64,000 nucleotides of DNA from Paenibacillus sp. FSL K6-0276 (GTDB lineage: Bacteria; Bacillota; Bacilli; Paenibacillales; Paenibacillaceae): assembly GCF_037977235.1 (NCBI RefSeq), contig NZ_CP150276.1, positions 5,146,001 through 5,210,000 of the forward strand, in the 5' to 3' direction. Shown here piece after piece: positions 39,473-48,967 of the stretch. Position numbers and translations under genes: made by a program. Under the pieces are notes generated by a model. The model saw only the letters and a list, made by a program, of their open reading frames with translations, was not told the origin of the DNA and did no database searches. Each line of letters opens with the position of its first letter. The first letter of the stretch is position 1.

Positions 39473-39725
39473 GAAAATCCAGTCTCCCCCTTTATCGTGC
39501 TTTAGTCATATACCAAAAGTCCCATGCAATATGGATTTATTATACTTTATATATCGGCACAATTCAGCAAAAATTAATGTACATGTCGAATTCAAACCCA
39601 AGTTTGTTTATGCCTCAACATTGCTCTGTCGGGTATTATCTCCTATAATTTAAATCAAATGCCAACATGGAACGTAAGAAATTATCAAAATCAATTCTTA
39701 TTCGATTGTCCAAAGGAGGTATTCT

Positions 39726-40628
39726 ATGAACATCAGCCAGCTGGAGACACTTATAACGATCTCCAAAACGATGAGCTTTCGCAAAGCAGGAGAACTGCTT
39801 AATTTGACCCAGCCAGCGGTTTCAGCACAAATCAAGAGCCTTGAAGAAGAGTTCAAAACACAGTTGGTTGACCGGAACCAGCCTGTTACGTTAACTGATA
39901 AAGGAAAAGTATTTCTGGAGCATGCGGAACAAATTGTGACGATTGTTGAGGAACTTAAGGAACGACTTATGGATCTTGAAGATAATCCCCAAGGTCATAT
40001 CATTCTCGGTACAACGACCTCTATCGCCATTCAAATTTTACCGCGTATTTTGTCCTATTTTAAAGACCAGTTCCCTCATATCAAAACATCCATTTCCTCT
40101 ATGTCTTCGTCTCAAATTTATCAACATGTCGAGAACGGCATCGTCGATGTCGGCATCGGTTATTTGATCGGACGTAGCCCGAGCACGACTACTTCCATCC
40201 TATATTATGATACGTTCGAGTTGGTGGTCTCTCCAAGACACCCTTTGGCTCAAGTAAAAACCGCAGGTATAGAAGCCCTAAGCAAAACCCCGCTAATTCT
40301 GCTTTCACCGGATACAGTGGGCCGTAAATTCGCCGATGAAGTATTCTCCAAGCATGGCATAGAGCCACAGGTAATTATGGAACTGACCAGCAGCGAGGAA
40401 GTGAAACGGATGGTAGAACTCGATTTGGGTGCAGCCATTATTTCCAAGCAGTCAGTGACCGCTGAGGTTCGAGCCGGTTCCCTCAAAATTGTGCCTATTA
40501 TTGAATTGGAGGTCACACATCCTGTAGGTGTCATAACGAAGTCTGGAAAATACGTGAACTCTGCCATGAGACAGTTTCTTAGTGATCTCAAAGGTATGCC
40601 GGAGACACAGTTTATTGGGTCTGAGTAA
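39726..40628 (+). CDS. LysR-family transcriptional regulator
   Basis: A 300-residue regulator whose start has AAAGGAGG seven bases upstream. The winged helix spans the first 60 residues (MNISQLETLITISKTMSFRK, then LNLTQPAVSAQIKSLEEEF). A two-lobed effector-binding domain follows (GTTTSIAIQILPRIL, then VDVGIGYLIGR and VSPRHPLA). It resembles CysL-type regulators in length and layout, but no sulfur-metabolism gene is adjacent. The divergent neighbour is cheX, and the downstream gene is a PHP phosphatase. Confidence 0.9.
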   Translation: MNISQLETLITISKTMSFRKAGELLNLTQPAVSAQIKSLEEEFKTQLVDRNQPVTLTDKGKVFLEHAEQIVTIVEELKERLMDLEDNPQGHIILGTTTSIAIQILPRILSYFKDQFPHIKTSISSMSSSQIYQHVENGIVDVGIGYLIGRSPSTTTSILYYDTFELVVSPRHPLAQVKTAGIEALSKTPLILLSPDTVGRKFADEVFSKHGIEPQVIMELTSSEEVKRMVELDLGAAIISKQSVTAEVRAGSLKIVPIIELEVTHPVGVITKSGKYVNSAMRQFLSDLKGMPETQFIGSE

Positions 40629-40697
40629 AATAACCCACAAAGTGGAATCGATACTTCTGAGCTTATTGCATAACCTTGTTTAAAGGAGATGTTCTTG

Positions 40698-41507
40698 ATG
40701 AAATTTGACCTGCATACACACCATTTCCGCTGCGGCCATGCAGACGGAACGATTAGAGATTACATCGAAGCGGGAATTGCAGCTGGTTTGGGAGTCATAG
40801 GTATTTCTGATCATACCCCCTATTTCGGAAGTCCTTCCGAACAGGCTTTTCCCCAAATCGCTATGGCTAAATCTGAATTTGCTAATTATGTTGATGATGT
40901 TCTTTCCCTCAAAAAAGAGTACGAAGGTGTGATCGACGTTCTGCTAGGCATCGAATCAGACTACTTCCCCGAGCATGTCGAGCTATACCGCAAGACATTA
41001 TCCGCCTACCCTTTTGATTATGTAATTGGATCGGTACATAGTGTTGGTGGCGTCAGCATCTTTAACAAAGGTCGCTGGAAAGGGCTTAGCAAGAATGAAC
41101 AGATTCGTGTGAAATCTGATTATTACCGATTGATTGCTGATTCCGCCCGTAGTGGCATGTTCCAAATTCTCGGACACATTGATGCGATGAAAGGGAACTA
41201 CCCGGCCTTTTCTGAAATTCCTGCTCCCAAGCCGATTGATGATTGTCTGAAAGTGATCAGTGAATTTGGCGTGGCGATCGAAATTAATACCTCAGGTGCA
41301 ACCAAGCTGGTTGGCGGCTGGTATCCATCAGAAAATATACTTGAGCGCGCACTACATTTTGGCGTAGAGGTTACATTTGGTTCGGATGCACATAAGCCGT
41401 CCCGGGTCGCAGAAGATCGGGATGCGGTAGCCGCACAGCTCAAAGCGATAGGTTTTACACATTGGGTTTATTACAAGCAGCGCGAGAAAATCAAAGTTTC
41501 TCTGTAA
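40698..41507 (+). CDS. hisK: Histidinol-phosphatase, PHP family
   Basis: It removes phosphate from histidinol phosphate in histidine synthesis. The second ATG (MKFDLHTHHF) is chosen because AAAGGAG is then nine bases upstream (269 residues). Metal ligands of the PHP fold are visible in DLHTHHFRCGHADG, GISDHTPYF, LLGIESDYFPEH, VIGSVHSVGG, ILGHIDAMKG and FGSDAHKPSRV. The family motif RCGHADGTIRDYIEAG is the hallmark of the HisJ/HisK group. It is away from any his operon, as is common in Firmicutes. Two hairpin elements in tandem and a terminator follow. Confidence 0.9.
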   Translation: MKFDLHTHHFRCGHADGTIRDYIEAGIAAGLGVIGISDHTPYFGSPSEQAFPQIAMAKSEFANYVDDVLSLKKEYEGVIDVLLGIESDYFPEHVELYRKTLSAYPFDYVIGSVHSVGGVSIFNKGRWKGLSKNEQIRVKSDYYRLIADSARSGMFQILGHIDAMKGNYPAFSEIPAPKPIDDCLKVISEFGVAIEINTSGATKLVGGWYPSENILERALHFGVEVTFGSDAHKPSRVAEDRDAVAAQLKAIGFTHWVYYKQREKIKVSL

Positions 41508-41510
41508 TTA

Positions 41511-41706
41511 AGAAGAAACGACGTTGTCGTCTTTTATAGACGATAACCGTTTCTCGTAAAAATATAAGGATAATGTATAACGTGAAACTTATACTTTCTT
41601 ATATTTCAAGCATAAACGCCTTCAGTGTCCCTGTAAGGACGATAAGCGTTTAAGCGAGAAATATAAGACATAAAGTATGGTGTGAAACTTATACTTTCTT
41701 ATATTT
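41511..41706. repeat. Tandem dimer of the bipartite-hairpin element
   Basis: Copy one is 41511-41606, with hairpin one AGAAACGaCG...CGATAACCGTTTCT and hairpin two ending ATACTTTCTTATATTT. Copy two is 41611-41706; its first hairpin has a different arm sequence (TAAACGC / GCGTTTA), but its second hairpin is almost identical to copy one, including TGAAACTTATACTTTCTTA. The changed arms of hairpin one remain complementary, so base pairing appears to be conserved. Confidence 0.88.
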
Positions 41707-41710
41707 AAAC

Positions 41711-41783
41711 AAATGCACCAAGCGTTATTGGTTTAGTGGTGGGGTTCACCCTCCGTTAAACCAATCTCAGCTTGGTGCATTTT
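41711..41783. terminator. Bidirectional terminator between hisK and the nitroreductase gene
   Basis: AAATGCACCAAGC pairs with GCTTGGTGCATTT, and an inner stem ATTGGTTTA...TAAACCAAT extends it. T- and A-runs flank it for both convergent genes. Confidence 0.85.
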
Positions 41784-41790
41784 CGTTTAT

Positions 41791-42531
41791 TTATACGTTA
41801 TCGCAAGTAAATCCTTGTTTCTTCAGGGTGCGCTTCGCATCTCCATATTCCGGATTGATATCGTAAAAATGAGCAATCGTGCTCGTCCAATCTCTCTCCG
41901 TTAATCCCTGCTGCTGTAATGATTCACGGTGAGTTAGATTATACGCCTCCAGGAGACCTTGCACATCCGGATTGTATTGTTCCTCATGAAATACAGCTTC
42001 CATCGGCAGCCGCGGCTTCTGAGAGGCCTCTTCGGCTGGATATCCGACACAGAGCCCGACGATAGGGAATACGTACTCCGGCAGCTTCAACAGATCAATA
42101 ACGCCTGCTGTATTGCGGCGGACACCCCCAATTGGGATGATCCCAAGTCCCATGGATTCTGCCGCTGCAATCGCGTTAGCCAATGAGATACCGACATCTG
42201 TAGCTCCAACCAAGAGAGCATCTACATCTTTTACCGCTTCAAAAGACTTGCCTTCCAGCCTACTAGCTAATTTAGCTCTGTAGAAGTCCATGCAGAACAC
42301 CAGAAAGACGGGTGCTGCAGCTACATGCTTCTGATTTCCGCACAAGACTGAAAGCTGCTGCTTACGCGCAGGATCTTTGATAGCTACAATTGAGACCTGC
42401 TGTCCATGAACCCATGAAGGTGCGGCTTGGGCCGATTCAATCATTGCCTTCAGCTTTTCAGGCTCTACAGGCTGGTCTGAATATTGCCGGAAAGAACGGT
42501 GATTCTTTAATGTTTGTACCACTTCATTCAA
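41791..42531 (-). CDS. Nitroreductase-family NADPH-dependent FMN oxidoreductase (NfrA-like)
   Basis: The start is read as TTG because AAGGAGG lies nine bases before it (246 residues, normal for the family); the longer ATG version would include that ribosome-binding site as coding. HRSFRQYSDQPVEPEKL is the N-terminal FMN contact, AAPSWVHGQQVSIVAI follows, and SMGLGIIPIGGVRR is the loop holding FMN phosphate. FPIVGLCVGYP and EASQKPRLP complete the fold. Such enzymes reduce FMN, nitro-compounds, quinones or disulfides with NADPH. The gene stands alone between two terminators. Confidence 0.9.
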   Translation of the reverse strand: MNEVVQTLKNHRSFRQYSDQPVEPEKLKAMIESAQAAPSWVHGQQVSIVAIKDPARKQQLSVLCGNQKHVAAAPVFLVFCMDFYRAKLASRLEGKSFEAVKDVDALLVGATDVGISLANAIAAAESMGLGIIPIGGVRRNTAGVIDLLKLPEYVFPIVGLCVGYPAEEASQKPRLPMEAVFHEEQYNPDVQGLLEAYNLTHRESLQQQGLTERDWTSTIAHFYDINPEYGDAKRTLKKQGFTCDNV

Positions 42532-42601
42532 GATGTTACGCCTCCTTGTCCATTCCATTCGATTGTATGATAATCATAAACGATCGAATTAGGTCCTGAC
42601 A

Positions 42602-42630
42602 AAAAAAATGGACCCGAATCATCGGGTCCC
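42602..42630 (-). terminator. Intrinsic terminator after the GNAT gene
   Basis: The minus-strand stem GGACCCGA / TCGGGTCC with a 4-base loop is followed by ATTTTTTTT. Confidence 0.9.
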
Positions 42631-42707
42631 AAAGCATTTATATTTTTAAAAGGGGGTCATGTACTTAGTTTAACCGGACACTGTTAGAGTTTCATAACGG
42701 CATTATT

Positions 42708-43250
42708 TCATTTGTGTAACAATGTGAATACTTTCATTACATCGTCCAAGGAGCCCACTCTCGGCACCACCCGTTCCAACATCATACCGTTCTTAATCAT
42801 TACACGTTCAGATCCAACATTATCTCCCCTGCAGCGTCCTTCGATCTTTGTTATTCCAAGCGTATGAACACTGTAATTCAACAGTAAGCCAACAGCCTCT
42901 GTCGCCAGACCGCATCCCCACCACGCCGGGTCCAGCATATATCCTAGAGTGGCCTTGCCCTCACGGCGATTCCAATGCTGCAAAGCAACAATACCGATCA
43001 ATTTCTGCGGCTCCTTCAAATAGATTCCCGCATGAAGCGCACAAGGGTCGAATGCGAATAACATTCGGTTCACTATCTTCTCCACCTGAGCATTGTCTGA
43101 TCCAGCACTAGAGCGTATTTGAATATGAGTCTGCACTTCTGGATAGGAGAGCAGTTGCTGTAAAGCACTGGCATCCTCGGGCAGGATCAGCCTCAGGTCA
43201 ACCGCCACACCTTGTTGTATCTGGAACGATACTGCCTCATAGGTACTCAT
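42708..43250 (-). CDS. GNAT acetyltransferase, RimJ/RimL type
   Basis: A 180-residue single-domain acetyltransferase. LRLILPEDASALQQLL is the opening strand and helix, LIGIVALQHWNRREGKATLGYMLDPAWWGCGLATEAV covers the core strands and the acetyl-CoA pyrophosphate loop (variant GCGLAT of the Q/RxxGxG/A pattern), and KIEGRCRGDNVGSERVMIKNGM is the C-terminal motif typical of RimJ/RimL. Members of this branch acetylate the alpha-amine of ribosomal proteins or small amines. It is a single gene with its own terminator. Confidence 0.88.
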   Translation of the reverse strand: MSTYEAVSFQIQQGVAVDLRLILPEDASALQQLLSYPEVQTHIQIRSSAGSDNAQVEKIVNRMLFAFDPCALHAGIYLKEPQKLIGIVALQHWNRREGKATLGYMLDPAWWGCGLATEAVGLLLNYSVHTLGITKIEGRCRGDNVGSERVMIKNGMMLERVVPRVGSLDDVMKVFTLLHK

Positions 43251-43284
43251 ATTCTCTCCCCCTCCGTACAGCTAAAAGTTCAGC

Positions 43285-44229
43285 CTATCCATCCGATGAA
43301 TGGTGCAGTGTCAGCACCGTTAATTCAGGTCTACAAAGAAAACGAAAAGGCATGACTGTTTCGCCAAAGCCTCTATTCACATACACTGGCATGCTCTTGG
43401 CATCTGTATAATACAAACCATTTATGTATTTTTGGGATCCATAAGGGGTGAATGGCGCACCTAAAAGCGGCATGCGAATTTGTCCACCATGGCTGTGCCC
43501 GGATAGCTGTAAATGAAATGAATGAGCCTGTGCTGTATCTGCATAATCCGGTTCATGCATCATCAGAACGGTAAAGGTTCCTGCAGGCACACCACTGAGT
43601 GCCTTCACAGGGTCAGGCTCGCCATGCAGCAGATCATCCAGTCCCGTCACAGCCATAACGGCACCGCCCCTTTTCAGAAGATAGGCTTCATTCCTCAGCA
43701 CCAGAAAGCCAGCAGAGTTCAGCAGCTCGGTAATTCGCTTCGTATTCTTATAGTCATGGTTGCCTAGAATGGCATATTTTCCCAGAGGAGCATTCAGCGC
43801 TGCTAGAACAGATACGGATTCTACAAGATCCTCAGGATTGCTATCAACGATGTCACCGGTAAAGCAAATGAGATCGGGTTCAGCTTTGATTATACGTTCT
43901 GCAAGCCGAGCTAGATCACGGGCATCCTTATTAAACCCAAGATGAGTATCACTGAAATGGGCAATCTTCATGCCTGAAAAAGCGGAAGGAAGATCTTTGA
44001 AAGACAACTTCAGCTTAGTAACCTCAATCCAGTTAGGCTCCCCTTGCCAAGCGTAACCACTTGTAAGCAAGCCAGCGCCGATTACAGTGGCCGCACCCCG
44101 AGCTAGGAACTGGCGGCGGGTCATTGTAGTCTTGCCCTGAGATCGCCGCCCAGAGGTGCTATAGTGGGTGTCTCTACCCGAATGATTGTTATCCTTATCG
44201 GGAGAAGCCCCAGACGATTGTATCTTCAT
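43285..44229 (-). CDS. Tat-exported calcineurin-like metallophosphoesterase (YkuE/YaeI type)
   Basis: The ATG opening MKIQSSGAS has AAAGGAG nine bases upstream; the longer frame lacks one (314 residues). A twin-arginine signal, TMTRRQFLARGAATVIGAG, lies at residues 35-60, after an unusually long polar head. The metallophosphoesterase motifs are complete: FSDTHLG, GDIVDSNPEDL, GNHDYKN, MMHEPD and GHSHGGQ. The branch includes YkuE (a cell-wall-bound, Tat-exported enzyme in Bacillus) and YaeI (lipid diphosphate hydrolysis). The DUF3891 gene lies 62 bases upstream in the same direction. Confidence 0.92.
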   Translation of the reverse strand: MKIQSSGASPDKDNNHSGRDTHYSTSGRRSQGKTTMTRRQFLARGAATVIGAGLLTSGYAWQGEPNWIEVTKLKLSFKDLPSAFSGMKIAHFSDTHLGFNKDARDLARLAERIIKAEPDLICFTGDIVDSNPEDLVESVSVLAALNAPLGKYAILGNHDYKNTKRITELLNSAGFLVLRNEAYLLKRGGAVMAVTGLDDLLHGEPDPVKALSGVPAGTFTVLMMHEPDYADTAQAHSFHLQLSGHSHGGQIRMPLLGAPFTPYGSQKYINGLYYTDAKSMPVYVNRGFGETVMPFRFLCRPELTVLTLHHSSDG

Positions 44230-44291
44230 ACGGAGATTCTCCTTTCTGTACCTTATCCCCGAACAACTGAATGTCCAAACGAAGTATCCAT

Positions 44292-45083
44292 TCAGCTTTC
44301 GTTTCGAGCCATCAGTACAATCCGGCATTCTTCTTCCGGCGTATCACCGTAAGCTTGTGCAATGCCTTTCTTCGCAATGTCCGACTTTTGAACTCGTCTC
44401 AGCATGAACGCTACTTCCAGCGTCTTTTTAAATGGAAAAGGGTCCAGCATTAATGTTGACTTTCCCTTCCATTCCGCAGTTATTGTACGGCCTGATGTAA
44501 AGCTGAAATCTTCACTGCCGGAAAAACCTTCCTTCCACCAAGGATGCTCCTCCGATTTCGGACTTCCTGGTTCATTTAAGCCCAAATATAAGGACAAGTC
44601 ATCGCAGAACTCTAAAAGGCGGGCATCATAATACAGCTCATCCTCACCAATAGGCTTTGACACTTCGAGCTCTCTGTGAATACGAGCCCTGCGTTCCTCT
44701 TCATGCTCTTGATATAAAGTCAGTTCTGGATAATCCAGTCCCGAAATCTTAATGAGACGTTCAAAATGCAAGCTGCTCAGGAGCGCTCCATACGGTGTCC
44801 GCGCCTCGATCTCATCCAATCCTCGCTTATAAAAGGTCAGCTTCGGTACTACAGGAAAATCAATAAAGCTGTAAGGCGCATGCGCCGCATCGTTCCAAAA
44901 AGGCGTCTCATCCAGATCAATCCAGCCCCGATCATGTTCGGCCACCGCCCAGAGCACCTCATCCCGGCGCCCTTCTTCTGGCACATGCTCTTCCTTGAAC
45001 CAAATGGCAAGCTCTCCGGCTAACTTCCCGTGATCATGCTGTTTAACCATTACAATTGCTCCATCATGCTCCCGACAAATCAC
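44292..45083 (-). CDS. DUF3891-family protein
   Basis: The start is GTG with GGGAGG seven bases upstream (263 residues); an upstream GTG would place that site inside the gene. Features of the family are REHDGAIVMVKQHDHGKLAG near the start, AVAEHDRGWIDLDETPFW and YSFIDFP. The repeated His-Asp pairs (QHDHG and EHDRGW) look like metal ligands of an HD-type fold. Function is unknown. It seems to form an operon with the phosphoesterase gene downstream. Confidence 0.8.
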   Translation of the reverse strand: MICREHDGAIVMVKQHDHGKLAGELAIWFKEEHVPEEGRRDEVLWAVAEHDRGWIDLDETPFWNDAAHAPYSFIDFPVVPKLTFYKRGLDEIEARTPYGALLSSLHFERLIKISGLDYPELTLYQEHEEERRARIHRELEVSKPIGEDELYYDARLLEFCDDLSLYLGLNEPGSPKSEEHPWWKEGFSGSEDFSFTSGRTITAEWKGKSTLMLDPFPFKKTLEVAFMLRRVQKSDIAKKGIAQAYGDTPEEECRIVLMARNES

Positions 45084-45197
45084 GATTATTCCTCCCTGTT
45101 GTTCCACACCTAACGTACGTTAACAATGGATATTATAGCATATACTAATCATATTCTGAGCTAGACGAATTTTCTATTCCCTACCAATTATAAACAA

Positions 45198-45241
45198 AAA
45201 AGCTATCCCCAGCGAATGAAAATCCACCTTTGAGGATAGCT
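45198..45241 (-). terminator. Intrinsic terminator of the sdhCAB operon
   Basis: The minus-strand stem GAGCTATCC / GGATAGCTTTTTTG has a long loop and follows the sdhB stop. Confidence 0.8.
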
Positions 45242-45270
45242 CAATATTTAAGTTCTGGCGGTACTACTTA

Positions 45271-46035
45271 TTACACACCTAACCAGCGTTTGAACATATG
45301 TTTTGTCGTCTGCTTATTAATTTCTGCAATGGATGTAGTAAGAGGAATACCCTTCGGACAAGCGCGTACACAGTTCTGTGAGTTACCACAACCATCAATA
45401 CCGCCATCTTCCATCAGAGCGTCCAATCTTTCATCAGCATTCATTTCACCCGTAGGATGAGCGTTGAACAGGCGTACTTGAGAGATGGCTGCAGGTCCTA
45501 TGAAATCCGTTTTCTCGTTGACATTCGGACAAGCCTCCAAACACACGCCGCAAGTCATACATTTAGATAATTCATAGGCCCACTGCCGTTTCTTCTCCGG
45601 CATCCTTGGTCCCGGTCCAAGATCGTACGTACCATCGATTGGAATCCAAGCTTTCACTCGTTTAAGCGCATTGAACATCCGGGTACGGTCAATTACTAAG
45701 TCACGCACTACCGGAAATGTCTTCATCGGTTCGATACGTACAGGCTGCTCCAGATTGTCTATAAGCGCTGCGCAGGCTTGGCGAGGTTTGCCGTTAATCA
45801 CCATCGAGCAAGCTCCGCATACTTCTTCTAGACAGTTGGAATCCCAGCATACCGGAACTGTGTTGTCACCTTTGGCATTCACAGGGTTACGCTGAATTTC
45901 CATCAAAGCACTGATTACATTCATACCTGGACGATAAGGAAGCTCAAATTCCTCAATATAAGATGAGCTTTGCGGATCGTCCTGGCGGGTGATGATAAAT
46001 TTCACGTTTTTGGGAGCTGTAGCTGTTTCCGCCAT
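45271..46035 (-). CDS. sdhB: Succinate dehydrogenase iron-sulfur subunit
   Basis: It carries electrons from the flavoprotein SdhA to the menaquinone site in complex II. The [2Fe-2S] cluster ligands lie in CWDSNCLEEVCGACSM with a later Cys at PRQAC. The [4Fe-4S] and [3Fe-4S] ligands are CMTCGVCLEACPN and CGNSQNCVRACPKG. Length (254) is normal. AGGAGGG is seven bases before the ATG. It is the third gene of the operon sdhC-sdhA-sdhB; the 74-base gap to sdhA holds a small hairpin (CAGCTTGC / GCAAGCTTT). Confidence 0.97.
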   Translation of the reverse strand: MAETATAPKNVKFIITRQDDPQSSSYIEEFELPYRPGMNVISALMEIQRNPVNAKGDNTVPVCWDSNCLEEVCGACSMVINGKPRQACAALIDNLEQPVRIEPMKTFPVVRDLVIDRTRMFNALKRVKAWIPIDGTYDLGPGPRMPEKKRQWAYELSKCMTCGVCLEACPNVNEKTDFIGPAAISQVRLFNAHPTGEMNADERLDALMEDGGIDGCGNSQNCVRACPKGIPLTTSIAEINKQTTKHMFKRWLGV

Positions 46036-46109
46036 AATGGTTCCCTCCTCAAATTGCCTAATTTTATTTCATAAAGCTTGCCTCGCAAGCTGTTTCGTTG
46101 CTTAGAATA

Positions 46110-47852
46110 TTAATCCTTCGAATAATCACGTACCCGTGGAGGAATCAGTGAGACATCGACTTCGTCGTAGGAGATTTGCGGACCATCTGCAGTCCAGGCT
46201 GCTTTAGTGGTCTTCAAGAATTCCTCATCATTACGATCTGGGAATTCAGGCTTGTAATGTGCGCCGCGGCTCTCATTGCGCATAAGCGCTCCCAGCGTCA
46301 TTGCCTCGGACAGCTCCAGCATGTTCCATAGCTGACGGGTGAAGGCCACACCTTGGTTATTCCAGCGCGACGTATCGTTCATATTGATATTACGATAGCG
46401 CTCTTTAAGCTCTTTGATTTTGCCAATGGTCGCTTCCAGCTTCGGATTGTGCCGCACAACCGTCATATTGGCGGTCATCCATTCGCCTAGTTCTTTGTGG
46501 ATCACATAAGCATTCTCTGTACCTGACATCGCTAACAGAGACTCATATCTGTCCGTCTGCTTTTTATGGAAGCTATCGTATACGGAAGAAGAGATATCTT
46601 GTGATGATTTCTTCAGACCTTTAATGTATTCAACAGCCTTTGGTCCAGCGACCATACCACCGTAAATGGCGGATACCAGAGAGTTGGCGCCTAGACGATT
46701 CGCTCCATGATATTGATATTCACATTCCCCTGCTGCAAAAAGACCAGGAATATTCGTCATTTGATTGTAATCAACCCACATGCCGCCCATTGAATAGTGC
46801 ACAGCGGGGAAGATTTTCATTGGTATTTTACGGGGATCATCCCCCATGAACTTCTCATAGATTTCAATAATGCCGCCAAGCTTCACGTCCAGCTCTTTCG
46901 GGTCCTTATGGGAGAGATCCAAATACACCATGTTCTCACCGTTAATGCCCAGACCTTGATCCACACACACATTGAAGATCTCACGTGTAGCAATATCGCG
47001 CGGCACCAAGTTACCATAGGCTGGATATTTCTCTTCAAGGAAATACCACGGTTTTCCGTCTTTATAAGTCCAGATGCGACCGCCTTCACCACGTGCTGAT
47101 TCCGACATCAAACGAAGCTTGTCATCTCCCGGAATAGCGGTTGGGTGAATTTGTATAAATTCTCCGTTAGCGTAATGTACGCCCTGTTGGTACACCGCAC
47201 TTGCGGCTGTGCCAGTATTAATCACGGAGTTCGTCGTTTTTCCAAAAATAATACCAGGCCCGCCGCTAGCCAAAATAACAGCATCCGCAGGAAAAGTCTC
47301 AATCTCCATCGTTTTGAGATTCTGGGCACTAATGCCGCGGCATACGCCTTCGTCGTCGATGATCGCCGAGAGGAACTCCCAGTTCTCACGTTTAGTTACG
47401 AGACCTTCTGACTCCCAGCGGCGCACTTGCTCATCCAGCGCATATAGAAGCTGTTGACCTGTCGTAGCGCCAGCAAAAGCTGTACGGTGACGTTTCGTTC
47501 CACCGAACCGACGGAAGTCGAGCAATCCCTCTGGTGTGCGGTTGAACATTACGCCCATCCGGTCCATAAGGTGGATGATGCCCGGCGCAGCTTCACACAT
47601 TGCCTTGACCGGCGGCTGATTCGCCAAAAAGTCACCGCCGTAGACGGTGTCGTCGAAATGCTCCCAAGGTGAGTCTCCCTCACCTTTCGTATTTACAGCG
47701 CCGTTGATGCCGCCTTGCGCACATACGGAGTGTGATCTTTTTACAGGAACTAATGAGAATAAATGGACATGCGCACCGGACTCCGCTGCCTTGATGGTAG
47801 CCATCAGACCGGCTAAACCGCCGCCCACGATAATGATATCTGCTGTTGCCAT
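46110..47852 (-). CDS. sdhA: Succinate dehydrogenase flavoprotein subunit
   Basis: It oxidises succinate to fumarate in the citric acid cycle. The FAD loop is IIVGGGLAGLMATI, the histidine that binds FAD covalently is in RSHSVCAQGGINGAV, and the active-site Arg and His regions are seen in EFIQIHPTAI, ESARGEGG and HYSMGGMWVDYNQMT. Length (580) matches Bacillus SdhA. AAAGGGAG lies nine bases before the ATG. Confidence 0.97.
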   Translation of the reverse strand: MATADIIIVGGGLAGLMATIKAAESGAHVHLFSLVPVKRSHSVCAQGGINGAVNTKGEGDSPWEHFDDTVYGGDFLANQPPVKAMCEAAPGIIHLMDRMGVMFNRTPEGLLDFRRFGGTKRHRTAFAGATTGQQLLYALDEQVRRWESEGLVTKRENWEFLSAIIDDEGVCRGISAQNLKTMEIETFPADAVILASGGPGIIFGKTTNSVINTGTAASAVYQQGVHYANGEFIQIHPTAIPGDDKLRLMSESARGEGGRIWTYKDGKPWYFLEEKYPAYGNLVPRDIATREIFNVCVDQGLGINGENMVYLDLSHKDPKELDVKLGGIIEIYEKFMGDDPRKIPMKIFPAVHYSMGGMWVDYNQMTNIPGLFAAGECEYQYHGANRLGANSLVSAIYGGMVAGPKAVEYIKGLKKSSQDISSSVYDSFHKKQTDRYESLLAMSGTENAYVIHKELGEWMTANMTVVRHNPKLEATIGKIKELKERYRNINMNDTSRWNNQGVAFTRQLWNMLELSEAMTLGALMRNESRGAHYKPEFPDRNDEEFLKTTKAAWTADGPQISYDEVDVSLIPPRVRDYSKD

Positions 47853-47919
47853 GATAGTTCACTCCCTTTATCGAAAATATCAGAAAGGATTCTGGATCTA
47901 GTCCTGAGATGGTTGTTCC

Positions 47920-48585
47920 TTAAATGAAGGTCTTTATGGACTGGGCAATGGATGCTGCTGCTTGGAATTCATTGTCACGAAAAGTAACCAGCGAAATGAG
48001 GAACATAAACGTAACAAGAACAAATATACCAAGACAAAGGTAAGAGGATACCCGCTGTGCACGAGGTCCGACAGTGATTCCCCAACTGATCAAGAAAGAC
48101 CATAGGCCGTTCGAGAAGTGAAAACATGCAGCAACGATACCGATAATATACAGTGTCAACATCAGTGGCTGAGTCACGATATCGTGCATCAGACCGCCCA
48201 ATTCTTCGTGCTCCACATTACCAACTGCCACCTGAACCCGGGTTTGGAACAAATGCCATACTATAAAGATAAAAGTAATAATTCCTGTAATGCGTTGCAG
48301 CGTATAACGCCAGTTTCTTTCAATGTTGAAACGGTTCAAGTTCGGCTTGGATTGATAGGCAATATACAGTCCGTATACTCCATGGTACAGCAGAGGAAGC
48401 CATATACCGAACAATTCCAGGAAGAAGACAAGCGGCAGGCTGTTCAGCCATATTACACTGTCAGTGAAACCGGAAGCGCCACCCTCAACAGCCGCAAAAT
48501 TCGTCATCATGTGCTCAATGAAGAATGCTCCAAGTGGGATAACGCCTAGCAAGGAATGAATCTTTCTGGAATAAAATCCTTTCAT
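47920..48585 (-). CDS. sdhC: Succinate dehydrogenase cytochrome b558 subunit
   Basis: The membrane anchor of complex II: 221 residues, five hydrophobic helices (such as VIPLGAFFIEH, LVFFLELFGIWLPLL, ITFIFIVWHLF, LYIIGIVAACF and FVLVTFMFLISLV). Histidines that can bind the two haems are in FFIEHM, LLYHGVYG, VWHLF and ACFHFSNG. Fusing the C and D functions in one polypeptide is typical of the Bacillus-type enzyme. It is the first gene of the operon. AAAGGGG lies nine bases before the ATG. Confidence 0.95.
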   Translation of the reverse strand: MKGFYSRKIHSLLGVIPLGAFFIEHMMTNFAAVEGGASGFTDSVIWLNSLPLVFFLELFGIWLPLLYHGVYGLYIAYQSKPNLNRFNIERNWRYTLQRITGIITFIFIVWHLFQTRVQVAVGNVEHEELGGLMHDIVTQPLMLTLYIIGIVAACFHFSNGLWSFLISWGITVGPRAQRVSSYLCLGIFVLVTFMFLISLVTFRDNEFQAAASIAQSIKTFI

Positions 48586-48967
48586 ACAAAGTAACCCCTT
48601 TCCGATTAAAACAGCGTTTTCATTAATGTGTGTTCACCCAGGATAACGTAGACTATGTAATGACAAAATGCCTTTATTTACTGCTATCCCTTGGTTTCCC
48701 GGACTTTGTTTTCTTTTTCACAAATTGTGAATATCTTGTGTCACTTTTCATGTTACTCCTTTTTCACTTATAAGGGAATTGCAATCTAATTATTAATCGT
48801 TATACAATAAACGCATAAGAATAGATTTTATATGATAATAATTCTCATTTAGAGAAACAACATTTTCCGACAAAACTTATTTCCCTTATGGAGCAAGAAG
48901 TGTTGTCCTCACAGCTATGATTTTCGTCACTACTGTTTATACATTGCACTACGAGAGGAACATAAAA
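48586..48967. other. Divergent intergenic region between sdhC and the LysR gene
   Basis: The 382 bases hold no gene that I can support. They must contain the promoters of both divergent units. An AT-rich stretch with TTGTGAATATCTTGTGTCAC is the only notable sequence; I could not settle on a promoter. Confidence 0.5.
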